NCBI RefSeq assembly: GCF_030378205.1
Contig: NZ_CP127385.1
Span: forward strand, 5,000,001-5,064,000
Direction of reading: 5' to 3'
Length of the DNA stretch: 64,000 nt
Source: Bradyrhizobium sp. NP1
Lineage (GTDB): Bacteria; Pseudomonadota; Alphaproteobacteria; Rhizobiales; Xanthobacteraceae
This document shows, one piece after another, positions 1 to 8,164 of this stretch (position 1 is the first letter of the stretch; each line of letters starts with the position of its first letter). Made by a program: the position numbers and the translations under genes. A model generated the notes under the pieces. That model saw only the letters and a program-made list of their open reading frames with translations, did not search any database and had not been told where the DNA came from.

Positions 1-1
1 C

Positions 2-622
2 ATGATTGCGTCGGGTGAGCTCTGGTATCACCTGCTCGCCAGCCTAAAGCGCGAGGCGGTTGCATTTCTGCTATCCGCAAGCGCCATCCCCCTTGGGATC
101 GCGATGGGCTGGTGGCGGATGGTGTACAATCAAGTAAGCCCGATCATGGAAATCCTGCGTCCGATTCCGCCACTGGCCTGGATTCCACTCAGTATTTTGT
201 GGTTCGGGTTGGGGGACGAACAAAATGAATTCATCATTTTCCTGGGCATGTTTTTTCCGATCCTTGTAAATACGATCATTGGCGTAAAAAATATCGAGCC
301 TAATTTGGTACGCGCGGCGCGCAGCTTGGGTGCTCCTGAATATAAGGTGCTCACACGCGTCGTATTCAAAGGCGCACTCCCACAGATCATAACTGGCGTG
401 CGCATCGGTCTCGGTGTCGGCTGGATGGCGTTAGTTGCTGCTGAACTTGTTGGCGCGAATTCCGGTCTTGGTTTTCTCATCAACGATGCTCGCAGCATGT
501 TGCGAACGGACATTATAGTGGTCGGTATGCTGGCGATCGGACTGATTGGATTGTTGATCGACAGTGCAATTCGCATTTTGAGCCGCCGTTTGCTGCCGTG
601 GTCGTTGGCGCTTAGCAGGTAG
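2..622 (+). CDS. ABC transporter permease, SsuC/TauC type (5' end probably outside window)
   Basis: Inner-membrane permease of a nitrate/sulfonate/taurine-type ABC importer. The visible 206 residues contain several hydrophobic segments and the cytoplasmic EAA-type loop (about residues 105-128, [13 protein letters not shown]) that docks the ATPase. Family members are usually about 250-270 residues, so the first one or two membrane helices are probably upstream of the window and the first Met here is not the true start. The ATPase gene follows after 8 bases, so the two are co-transcribed. The nearby xsc gene makes a sulfonate substrate plausible, but the substrate is not shown by the sequence. 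Codon use looks more AT-rich than in the genes after 3 kb. Confidence 0.85.
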   Translation: MIASGELWYHLLASLKREAVAFLLSASAIPLGIAMGWWRMVYNQVSPIMEILRPIPPLAWIPLSILWFGLGDEQNEFIIFLGMFFPILVNTIIGVKNIEPNLVRAARSLGAPEYKVLTRVVFKGALPQIITGVRIGLGVGWMALVAAELVGANSGLGFLINDARSMLRTDIIVVGMLAIGLIGLLIDSAIRILSRRLLPWSLALSR

Positions 623-630
623 GAAGTCGC

Positions 631-1413
631 ATGGGTCGGTTGACGGTAAAAGGACTTTCGAAAATCTACGGCGATGCGAATTCAGCGGAGAGCGTCACTG
701 CGCTTCGAAATGTTTCCTTCGAGGTTCCCGATAATCAATTTTGTTCGATCCTCGGCCATAGTGGATGCGGAAAGACGACCCTTCTCAATATTGCTGCCGG
801 CTTCGAGAAGCCAACGACGGGTACTGTGATGGTGGACGATCAACCGATCAGTGCGCCAGGCTGGAAAAACACAATGATCTTTCAGGACTATGCCCTATTT
901 CCTTGGGCGAGTGTCTCGGAAAATATCGCGTTTGGACTCGAGATGAAAAACATGCCGAGCCACAAGCGTCTCGACACTACACAATATTTTATTGGCCTCG
1001 TAGGGCTGGAGGGATTCGAGGATAAATACCCTCATCAGTTGTCCGGCGGCATGCGGCAGCGGGTTGCTATTGCACGTGCACTTGCTGTCCGCCCACAACT
1101 CTTATTGATGGATGAGCCGTTCGCAGCGCTGGACGCGCAGAACCGTACTTTCATGCAAGACGAGCTTGTTCGTATCTGGCAACGCGAGCCGAAAACTGTA
1201 ATGTTGGTTACGCACAGTATTGATGAAGCGATCAAGCTCTCTGACTGCATAGCGGTGATGGCTCGTCGTCCTGGGCACGTGAAGGAGTTCATTCAGGTTA
1301 GCTTGCCGCGGCCTCGTAACGAAGACGACGCCGCCTACCTCGCCTTGAAACGTAAATTGCGGGATTTGATCCATGACGAAATCGACGATCGGCGTGTGCA
1401 AAACTTCAATTAA
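631..1413 (+). CDS. ABC transporter ATP-binding protein, SsuB/TauB type
   Basis: ATPase that powers the permease encoded just upstream. Walker [10 protein letters not shown] lies at residues 42-50, the Q-loop around FQDYALFPW (84-92), the signature LSGGMRQR at 137-144, Walker B LLLMDEP at 157-163 and the switch His in VTHSIDEA. Length (260 aa) is normal for the family. No periplasmic binding protein gene is seen next to it; it may lie before the window. It is convergent with the SDR gene downstream, with only five bases between the stop codons. Confidence 0.9.
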   Translation: MGRLTVKGLSKIYGDANSAESVTALRNVSFEVPDNQFCSILGHSGCGKTTLLNIAAGFEKPTTGTVMVDDQPISAPGWKNTMIFQDYALFPWASVSENIAFGLEMKNMPSHKRLDTTQYFIGLVGLEGFEDKYPHQLSGGMRQRVAIARALAVRPQLLLMDEPFAALDAQNRTFMQDELVRIWQREPKTVMLVTHSIDEAIKLSDCIAVMARRPGHVKEFIQVSLPRPRNEDDAAYLALKRKLRDLIHDEIDDRRVQNFN

Positions 1414-1418
1414 AGAAA

Positions 1419-2201
1419 TTACTGGGCAGTCCATCCGCCATCCATTGCTATGGTCGCCCCGCGAATTTGCGAAGCCGCATCCGAACAGAGAAAGACGGCA
1501 AGAGCGCCAAGTTGCTCTGGCGTCACAAATTCCAGCGATGGTGTCTTTTCACTAAGAAATGAGAGTCTTGCCTGATCGACGCTTATTTTCTCTTTTTCGA
1601 TGCGTGCCTCAATCTGCTTTTGCATGAGCGGCGTCAACACAAAGCCCGGACAAATGGCATTGCATGTTACGCAGGTCTTCGCCGTTTCAAGCGCAACCGA
1701 TTTCGTAAAACCTACAACGCCATGCTTTGCCGCAACATATGCTGACTTTTCGGGGCTTGCTACAAGCCCGTGAGTACTGGCGATATTGATGATGCGGCCC
1801 CAATTCCGCTTCAACATGCCCGGCAATACCGCGCGAGTTGCATAAAAGACAGACGATAGATTGACCGCAATGAGCGCCTCCCACCGTTCAGGCGGAAATT
1901 CCGTTACTGGCGCAACGTGCTGTATTCCCGCGTTATTGACGAGAACATCGAGCTGGCCGAACTCGTCTTCGACACGTCTAATCATTCCTACAAGCTGTTG
2001 CGGATGGCTAATATCCGCAGGAATATAGATGGATGTTACGTCAAAGTCAGAAGCAATTGCGCTGCGGAGTTTTTCGATTTCCTTGGCGTCGCCAAATCCA
2101 TTTAGGGCGACATTAGCACCTTCTGCCGCAAGTGCTCTCGTAACGCCGAGACCAATTCCGGAGGTGGACCCTGTGATTAATGCGGTTTTCCCCTTCAGCA
2201 T
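1419..2201 (-). CDS. bdhA: SDR-family 3-hydroxybutyrate dehydrogenase-like protein
   Basis: Classical short-chain dehydrogenase of 260 aa. It has the Rossmann glycine motif TGSTSGIG (10-17), NNAG (89-92), the catalytic Ser142, Tyr155 and Lys159 (YVAAK), and PG near residue 190. The overall pattern, including the HVAPVTEFPPERW stretch and the AMDGGWTAQ C-terminus, resembles D-3-hydroxybutyrate dehydrogenase, which links acetoacetate and 3-hydroxybutyrate using NAD. It stands alone on the reverse strand. Because it sits beside a sulfonate-type transporter, a hydroxy-sulfonate substrate is possible but speculative. Confidence 0.75.
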   Translation of the reverse strand: MLKGKTALITGSTSGIGLGVTRALAAEGANVALNGFGDAKEIEKLRSAIASDFDVTSIYIPADISHPQQLVGMIRRVEDEFGQLDVLVNNAGIQHVAPVTEFPPERWEALIAVNLSSVFYATRAVLPGMLKRNWGRIINIASTHGLVASPEKSAYVAAKHGVVGFTKSVALETAKTCVTCNAICPGFVLTPLMQKQIEARIEKEKISVDQARLSFLSEKTPSLEFVTPEQLGALAVFLCSDAASQIRGATIAMDGGWTAQ

Positions 2202-2272
2202 CTCACATTCCCATCAACTGAAGCCCGGTGATTCGAACTCATCGCTATGCAGCCTGCATATCGTGCTCGCTC

Positions 2273-2578
2273 CTAAGAGCCGAAACGGTCCGTTGCTGAG
2301 TCTGTCACTACGCTGTCGACCGCTTTTGCTCTGCGTTGTTCTCGGAGTAATCCGTAATCCCATGCCATTTGAACCGAGCGCAGCAGTTGGTGCATCGTGA
2401 AAATCACCCGAACGTCGCCGCTGAGCTGCACCAGCGATTTGGTGCCGAACTCGTTGACAAGGATGCTGCCATCACCGAGCCGAATCGCGTCATGCGGCGC
2501 CTTCAGGCCATGCAGCATTACGAACGATTTGTCGCTCTTGCGGTCCATCCCCCCTCCGAGGTGATAGACTCTACCCAC
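2273..2578 (-). pseudogene. beta-propeller (NHL/SMP-30-like) fragment
   Basis: A 101-codon open stretch. Its residues about 25-55 (LKAPHDAIRLGDGSILVNEFGT, then a LVQLSGD end) look like one blade of an NHL or SMP-30-type propeller. The rest is not recognisable and there is no full-length protein around it. It is most likely a leftover of a larger gene; the match rests on one blade only. Confidence 0.3.
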
Positions 2579-2619
2579 TTTGGAGGAGATTCTGGGGCTC
2601 AGGTCATGCGGACCTCACG

Positions 2620-2976
2620 TCAAAAGCAGCGCCCATAATAATCATTTACCAACTTCGCTACTTCGGCAATTCTCCGCCCCCAATCTGAGTTGGTAGCATA
2701 CTTGGGAGCCGCAATAAGCTGCCTTCTAACGAGATGTGTTTGATAGCCGCCGATCTTCGGATTGAACTTAAAAGCCATCCAAGGAACAGGATAAAAATCG
2801 TTTCCTAAATCCAAACATTCAAAAGTCGCAATGACACACAGGATCTTACCGTTGCCTTGCTCAAGCAAGATGTTTGCAATCGACCCCATTGGTTCACGGC
2901 AAGGTCCGAAGATGGGTGTGCCGACGAACTGTGTGTTCTCGATCGAGCCATTTTGAAGATCGGGTGGATACGTCAC
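2620..2976 (-). CDS. small PRC-barrel-like protein
   Basis: About 118 aa from a GTG at 2976, with a GGTGAG element nine bases upstream. An upstream ATG at 3048 is in frame, but the extra residues look like read-through of non-coding DNA. The core (FVGTPIFGPCREPMGS through FYPVPWMAFKFNPKIGG) resembles a PRC-barrel fold, a small beta-barrel found in RNA-processing and photosynthetic proteins. The tail SDWGRRIAEVAKLVNDYYG is helical. Role unknown. It sits just downstream of xsc on the same strand, with about 100 bases between. Confidence 0.5.
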   Translation of the reverse strand: MTYPPDLQNGSIENTQFVGTPIFGPCREPMGSIANILLEQGNGKILCVIATFECLDLGNDFYPVPWMAFKFNPKIGGYQTHLVRRQLIAAPKYATNSDWGRRIAEVAKLVNDYYGRCF

Positions 2977-3073
2977 ATGTTTTATCTCACCACACTTACC
3001 TGGCCCACGGGGCCACCGGAGCCGGAGTCCAAGCTCCAGATCCGGCAACCTCTGGCCGCACTGGAACGACTAA

Positions 3074-4849
3074 TTAGGATACCTTCTGCGGTCGCATGTC
3101 CTCGCGCTTGATGCCCGCGACAACCACAGGCTTCTTCATGGCATCCCGGCGGAACGGCTCGCCCAGCTCCTGATTAAGCAGCACCTCGATGAACGTCGTG
3201 ACGCCCTTCTTCTGCGCTTCACAGGACTCCCGCAACGCTTCCGTCAGCTCGGCCTGGGTCTTCACCGTCACGCCCTTGAGCCCGCAACCCTCGGCAACCT
3301 TCGCATAGCTGAGATTCGGATCGAGCTCGGTGCCGACAAAGTTGTTGTCGTACCAAAGGATCGAGTTCCGCTTCTCCGCGCCCCACTGATAGTTGCGGAA
3401 AATGACCATCGTGATCCCGGGCCATTCCTTGCGGCCGATCGAGCTCATCTCGTTCATGGAGATACCGAACGCACCGTCCCCGGCGAAGCCGACGCAAGGC
3501 GTGTCGGGATTGCCGATCTTTGCTCCGACGATGGACGGGAATCCGTAGCCGCACGGGCCGAACAATCCGGGCGCGAGGTATTTCCGTCCCTTCTCGAACG
3601 ACGGATAGGCGTTGCCGATGGCGCAGTTGTTGCCGATGTCGCTGGAGATGATGGCATCGCGGGGCAAGCCGGCCTGGATCGCGCGCCACGCCTGGCGCGG
3701 CGACATCCGATCCTTGTCCCGCCTGCGCGCCTCCTCGTTCCAGGTCGTGCCCGGATCATCCTCCTCGTGATCCATGCTGGATAGCGTCTGCAGCCACTTC
3801 GATTTGGTCGAATGGATCAAGGCCTTGCGTTCATCGCGGCCAGCGTTGCCTGCGCTGGGCGCAAGCTTGGCCAGAATAGCTTCGGCAACAAGTTTCGCGT
3901 CGCCGCAGATTCCAACGGTCACGGGTTTGGTGAGTCCGATTCTGTCGGCGTTGATGTCGACCTGAATGATCTTCGCCGTCTTCGGCCAATAGTCGATCCC
4001 GTAGCCGGGCAGCGTCGAGAACGGATTGAGACGTGTACCCAGCGCCAGCACGACGTCGGCCTTGGCAACCAACTCCATCGCCGCCTTCGAACCATTGTAG
4101 CCGAGCGGCCCGACGGCAAGCGGATGACCGCCGGGGAAGCTGTCGTTGTGCTGATAGTTGTTGCAGACCGGCGCATCGAGCCGTTCCGCCAGCGCCACGC
4201 AGGCGTCGATCGCATTGCCGAGCACCACGCCCGCGCCCGACAAAATGACGGGGAATTTGGCCTGGGACAGCAATTTCGTGGCCTCCGCAATCGCCGCCTC
4301 GCCACCCGCCGGCCGCTCGAATTCGACGATCGCCGGCAGGTTGATGTCGATCACCTGCGTCCAGAAATCGCGCGGAATATTGAGTTGCGCCGGCGCCGAC
4401 AAGCGCTTGGCCTTCAGGATCACCCGGTTCAGGACTTCAGCGACGCGTGACGGATCGCGCACCTCTTCCTGATAGCAAACCATGTCGCGGAACAGCGCCA
4501 TCTGCTCCACTTCCTGGAAGCCGCCCTGCCCGATCGTCTTGTTCGCGGCCTGCGGCGTAACGAGAAGCATCGGCGTGTGATTCCAATAGGCGGTCTTGAT
4601 AGGCGTGACGAAACCGGTGATGCCCGGACCGTTCTGCGCGATCGCCATGGCCATTTTGCCGGTCGAGCGCGTGTAGCCGTCGCAAATCAGGCCGCCATTG
4701 GACTCGTGCGCCACGTCCCAGAAGGTGATGCCCGCCTGCGGAAACAGATCGGAGATCGGCATGAACGCCGAACCGATAATGCCAAAGGCATGCTCGATCC
4801 CGTGCATCTGCAGAACTTTTACGAACGCCTCTTCCGTCGTCATCTTCAT
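3074..4849 (-). CDS. xsc: sulfoacetaldehyde acetyltransferase
   Basis: Thiamine-diphosphate enzyme that converts sulfoacetaldehyde plus phosphate to acetyl phosphate and sulfite, the C-S bond-breaking step shared by taurine, isethionate and sulfoacetate degradation. The start at 4849 (MKMTTEEAFVKVLQMHG) gives 591 aa, the normal Xsc length; the longer frame to 4960 adds an atypical leader. An AGAAGGG ribosome site precedes it. Domain order is that of the acetolactate-synthase fold: N-terminal Pyr domain (GIIGSAFMPISDLFP, catalytic-type Glu in HESNGG), central domain (about 190-350), C-terminal PP domain with the ThDP/Mg motif GDGAFGISMNEMSS followed by RNYQWGAEKRN. An IclR regulator is divergent and a phosphate acetyltransferase follows that regulator. 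Confidence 0.93.
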   Translation of the reverse strand: MKMTTEEAFVKVLQMHGIEHAFGIIGSAFMPISDLFPQAGITFWDVAHESNGGLICDGYTRSTGKMAMAIAQNGPGITGFVTPIKTAYWNHTPMLLVTPQAANKTIGQGGFQEVEQMALFRDMVCYQEEVRDPSRVAEVLNRVILKAKRLSAPAQLNIPRDFWTQVIDINLPAIVEFERPAGGEAAIAEATKLLSQAKFPVILSGAGVVLGNAIDACVALAERLDAPVCNNYQHNDSFPGGHPLAVGPLGYNGSKAAMELVAKADVVLALGTRLNPFSTLPGYGIDYWPKTAKIIQVDINADRIGLTKPVTVGICGDAKLVAEAILAKLAPSAGNAGRDERKALIHSTKSKWLQTLSSMDHEEDDPGTTWNEEARRRDKDRMSPRQAWRAIQAGLPRDAIISSDIGNNCAIGNAYPSFEKGRKYLAPGLFGPCGYGFPSIVGAKIGNPDTPCVGFAGDGAFGISMNEMSSIGRKEWPGITMVIFRNYQWGAEKRNSILWYDNNFVGTELDPNLSYAKVAEGCGLKGVTVKTQAELTEALRESCEAQKKGVTTFIEVLLNQELGEPFRRDAMKKPVVVAGIKREDMRPQKVS

Positions 4850-4931
4850 GGCCAACACCCTTCTGCCGCGGTCAAACTGAAACTCGTCGTCGGATGACGA
4901 ATGCCACACCAGGGCTTCGACTGCAACAATA

Positions 4932-4969
4932 ATCTCATTTCCTGTCGATTTATGTTCCATTTTTCGGAA
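4932..4969. promoter_or_regulatory. candidate IclR operator between xsc and its regulator
   Basis: The 139-base divergent intergenic region holds an imperfect palindrome TTCC-N7-GGAA at 4955-4969 and, at 4932-4939, an ATCTCATT half-site identical to the arm of the palindrome found in front of the second IclR gene (9804-9811). Assignment as a regulator site is inferred from position and from this shared half-site. Confidence 0.35.
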
Positions 4970-4988
4970 TTTCTGCTATCTAGATCCC

Positions 4989-5750
4989 ATGAACGACCTG
5001 CTGGGTACCCTGAAGCCATTGGGAATGATCGAGGCAGTCGCTGCCCTCGAGCACCCGGCGACGTTGGCGGAGCTTGCCGCGCACGTCGGAGCACCAAAGC
5101 CGACTGTCCATCGCTGGCTCGGCGCACTCGAGACTGCCGGGCTCCTGCAACGAACGCCTGATGGACGCTGCTTTGAACTCGCACCGCGCGCAGCGAGTCT
5201 TGCTTTTTCAATTCTCACAAATCGCCCGAGTGGGACCATTCGGCACGAGATCCTTCACCGGGTCGTCGGGACCGTGGGCGAGGCGTGCAACCTGACCGTG
5301 CTCGACGGCACGCAAGTGACCTACCTGGATCGCGTCGAGTCGACATGGCCGCTGCGCATCACCTTTCAGCAAGGTTCGAAAGTACCGGCCTATTGCTCGG
5401 CTAGCGGCAAACTGTTTCTTGCCCTGATGCGGCCGGCCAAGCGCGACCTCATTCTCAATGCCACGCCTCTCGTTCAGCTTACGGAAAATACGATCGTCGA
5501 CAGGAGCGCATTGCACGACGAACTGGCCGAGATCCGCGCAAACGGCTACGCGCTCGACCGGGAAGAGTTCATGTCGGGCTTGGTGTGTCTCGCCGTCCCG
5601 ATCTACCAACAGAAGGGCCGGTCGCGCGCGTGCGTAGCCGCTCTTGCTATTCAGGCGCCGGTCACCCGAATGGAGCACAAGGCCCTCCTCGAAAAGCTGC
5701 CGGTGCTGCAAAAGGCAGCGGGAGAGCTTGCCGCAACTCTAACCGATTGA
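4989..5750 (+). CDS. IclR-family transcriptional regulator (xsc-linked)
   Basis: 253 aa. N-terminal winged helix (about 1-65: LAELAAHVGAPKPTVHRWLGALETAGLL), then the IclR effector domain with the usual GEACNLTVLDG, YLDRVES, and CSASGKLFLAL blocks. It is divergent from xsc and runs straight into pta. Likely senses a C2 sulfonate or a product of its breakdown and controls xsc, possibly pta as well; this is inferred from position. It is clearly paralogous to the IclR protein at 9895 (shared CN-TVLDG, YLDRVES-WPL, ASGKLFL blocks). Confidence 0.88.
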   Translation: MNDLLGTLKPLGMIEAVAALEHPATLAELAAHVGAPKPTVHRWLGALETAGLLQRTPDGRCFELAPRAASLAFSILTNRPSGTIRHEILHRVVGTVGEACNLTVLDGTQVTYLDRVESTWPLRITFQQGSKVPAYCSASGKLFLALMRPAKRDLILNATPLVQLTENTIVDRSALHDELAEIRANGYALDREEFMSGLVCLAVPIYQQKGRSRACVAALAIQAPVTRMEHKALLEKLPVLQKAAGELAATLTD

Positions 5751-5761
5751 TCTCAGGTCAT

Positions 5762-6691
5762 ATGCAACAAACAGATTTGAAAAAGCCACGCCGCACCCAT
5801 CCGAGACTTGATGCTCTCGAGGCTGCGGCACGAAGCAAGGGCCGGCTCAACGTGGCCGTCGCCTATCCTTGTTCGATCGACTCCCTGGGTGCCGCGCTGG
5901 CAGCGCGCGACGAGGGCATGATCGAGCCAATACTGGTCGGCCCTCGCAAGAAAATCCAGGCTTGCGCCGACGCTTTGAAAGTCAGTCTCGAAGGAATCCG
6001 GCTGGTTGACGCAGAGGACGATCCCGTCGGCTCTTCTCGGGCGGCGGTTGCGCTTGCCAGCTCCGGAGAGGCCGGCGCCCTGATGAAGGGATCACAACAT
6101 ACGGACGAACTGCTCGGGGCGGTGGTTGCACGCGAGGCCAATTTGCGCACTTCGCGACGCATCAGCCATGTCTTCTGGTTCGACCTGCCGGCCTATCACA
6201 AGCCTCTTATGGTCACGGACGCGGTCGTCAACATCGCGCCGACCCTGCAAAACAAGGTGGATATCCTCGCCAACGCCATCGACGTTGCCCATGCGCTTGG
6301 CGTGCAGATGCCAAAAGTCTCTCTGCTCTCCGCGATTGAAACGGTCAACCCTGATCTGCAATCAAGCGTGGATGCGGCCACGCTCGCCAAGATGGCTGAC
6401 CGCGGTCAAATAAAGGGAGCGATCGTTGATGGCCCCCTGGCGTTTGACAACAGCATATCGACGACTGCGGCGGCAACGAAGGGAATCTCCTCGTCCGTTG
6501 CCGGCGATCCAGACATCCTGATGGTCGCCAATCTCGACGTCGGCAATACGCTCTACAAGTCCTTCATCTACATGGGCGGGGGCGAATGCGCGGGAGTCAT
6601 CGTCGGCGCGCGGCTGCCGATCATCCTGACCAGTCGCGCCGATTCGCGCCGTGCCCGTATCGCCTCCTGCGCGCTTGCCCGGCTCTTGTAG
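5762..6691 (+). CDS. pta: phosphate acetyltransferase
   Basis: Transfers acetyl from acetyl phosphate (the Xsc product) to CoA, giving acetyl-CoA. The start at 5762 (MQQTDLKKPRR) gives 309 aa; the open frame extends back to 5585 but only over the regulator gene. The protein matches the PTA/PTB domain throughout: N-terminal AYPCSIDSLGAALAA, central LMKGSQHTDELLGAVV, and C-terminal ANLDVGNTLYKSFIYMGGGECAGVIVGARLPIILTSR (in two blocks). Such short, single-domain Pta proteins accompany xsc in many sulfonate degraders. It starts 11 bases after the IclR gene, so the two probably form one transcript. Confidence 0.88.
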   Translation: MQQTDLKKPRRTHPRLDALEAAARSKGRLNVAVAYPCSIDSLGAALAARDEGMIEPILVGPRKKIQACADALKVSLEGIRLVDAEDDPVGSSRAAVALASSGEAGALMKGSQHTDELLGAVVAREANLRTSRRISHVFWFDLPAYHKPLMVTDAVVNIAPTLQNKVDILANAIDVAHALGVQMPKVSLLSAIETVNPDLQSSVDAATLAKMADRGQIKGAIVDGPLAFDNSISTTAAATKGISSSVAGDPDILMVANLDVGNTLYKSFIYMGGGECAGVIVGARLPIILTSRADSRRARIASCALARLL

Positions 6692-6809
6692 GCAATGAGC
6701 GGTCGTTCGCCATCAACGCGTTGCGTTCTCGCTCAACTCCGTTAGCACTGGCCGACAGTGCCTCAAGCCCGCACGGCGCAGGGGCATGAGGCCGCCAAGC
6801 AGGTCGAGC

Positions 6810-8132
6810 CTAGGCGGCTGATGCAACGGCCACACCGTCTTCCTGACTACGGTGCCGTTCGAGGCTTCTAATCCACACAGCCGACAACGCACTCACGATG
6901 CCCGCAAACAGGCAGTACAGCGCGATCGCCCATCCGCCATTGGCGCCATAGCCTTGGATAAGCGCGGTTGCGATGATCGGCGTGAGCCCGCTCGCGAAGA
7001 TTCCCGAGAATTGGTACACGAACGAAATGCCGGTGTAGCGCACCTGCGGCCTGAAAAGATCGCAGAACAGTGCGGCTTCGGGTCCGTAAATCGAGGCGTA
7101 GAAGATTCCAAACGGAATCAAAAACGCCGCCCAGACCAGAGCCGGCTCGCCTGGATAGTTCATCCAGATCCAAAACGCCGGCAGTGCCGACAAGCCCGTG
7201 ATGAGAGATCCCCATGAATACACCGTCGTGCGTCCCATGCGGTCCGACAATCGGCCAAAGACGGGAATGAAGAAGCACATCACCAACGCCGAGACCGTCA
7301 CGCCCAGAAGCACTTCGGTTCGCGAAATTTTGAACTGCTGCGTCAGGTAGGCGATCGAGTAGACGCCGAAGACATTGAAGAAGACGCCATCGATGTATCG
7401 CGCGCCCATGCCGGCGATGATCTCCCTCGGATAGTCCGCGATCATCGCGACGAAAGGTACCTTGGCTTCTGCCCCTTCTTTCTTGAGCTTGCTGAATTCT
7501 GGCGTCTCCTTGATGTTCAGTCGAATGTAAAGTCCGACTACGACCAGCACGAAACTCAGTGCAAAGGCGAGGCGCCAACCCCAAGTCAGGAACTGCTCGT
7601 CGGTTAGCGCGAAGGACAGCAGCGCAACGACGCCCGACGCGAGGCACAGCCCGATCGACAAACCGATCTGCGGCAGACTTGCATAGAAACCGCGCTCGCT
7701 CGGTTTGGCATACTCGTAAGTCATGAGCACCGCGCCGCCCCACTCGCCACCAAGGCCGATACCCTGGAGAATGCGCAGCGCCAGCAAAGCAATTGGAGCC
7801 CAAATTCCGATCTGGGCATAGGTTGGGACGAGGCCAATCAACATCGTCGCGACGCCCATGATCATTAAAGTCAGGACCAACATGCTCTTGCGACCAATGC
7901 GGTCGCCAAAATGACCAAATATGACTCCGCCCAGCGGGCGCGTCACGAAACCGACTGCGAAGGTTGTGTAGGCCAACAGCGTGGAAATGGTCGGATCGCC
8001 TGTCGGGAAGTAAAGCTTGTTGAACACGATCCCGGCAACAACGCCGTATAGAAAGAAATCATACCATTCGACCGTTGCACCGATCAAAGACGCATATACA
8101 ACACGTTTCATCAGAGTAGTCTGGTCCACCAT
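6810..8132 (-). CDS. MFS permease, metabolite:H+ symporter (MHS/ShiA-ProP type)
   Basis: 440 aa with about 12 membrane segments. Family marks are the N-terminal TVEWYDFFLYG motif, the loop 2-3 motif GHFGDRIGRKSMLV, and the matching LSDRMGRTTV in the second half. A GGGGAG ribosome site lies six bases before the ATG. The gene follows the GMC oxidoreductase gene on the same strand with a 32-base gap, so the two likely form one operon. In Cupriavidus an MFS carrier (IseU) accompanies isethionate dehydrogenase; by context this carrier may import isethionate, but MHS members carry varied organic acids and zwitterions. Confidence 0.85.
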   Translation of the reverse strand: MVDQTTLMKRVVYASLIGATVEWYDFFLYGVVAGIVFNKLYFPTGDPTISTLLAYTTFAVGFVTRPLGGVIFGHFGDRIGRKSMLVLTLMIMGVATMLIGLVPTYAQIGIWAPIALLALRILQGIGLGGEWGGAVLMTYEYAKPSERGFYASLPQIGLSIGLCLASGVVALLSFALTDEQFLTWGWRLAFALSFVLVVVGLYIRLNIKETPEFSKLKKEGAEAKVPFVAMIADYPREIIAGMGARYIDGVFFNVFGVYSIAYLTQQFKISRTEVLLGVTVSALVMCFFIPVFGRLSDRMGRTTVYSWGSLITGLSALPAFWIWMNYPGEPALVWAAFLIPFGIFYASIYGPEAALFCDLFRPQVRYTGISFVYQFSGIFASGLTPIIATALIQGYGANGGWAIALYCLFAGIVSALSAVWIRSLERHRSQEDGVAVASAA

Positions 8133-8164
8133 GTTTCACTCCCCGTTGGATCACTTTTTCATTT

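Noticed and set aside
2220..2250. GGTGATTCGAACTC, resembling a tRNA T-loop
   Set aside because: No cloverleaf can be built in the flanking 80 bases.
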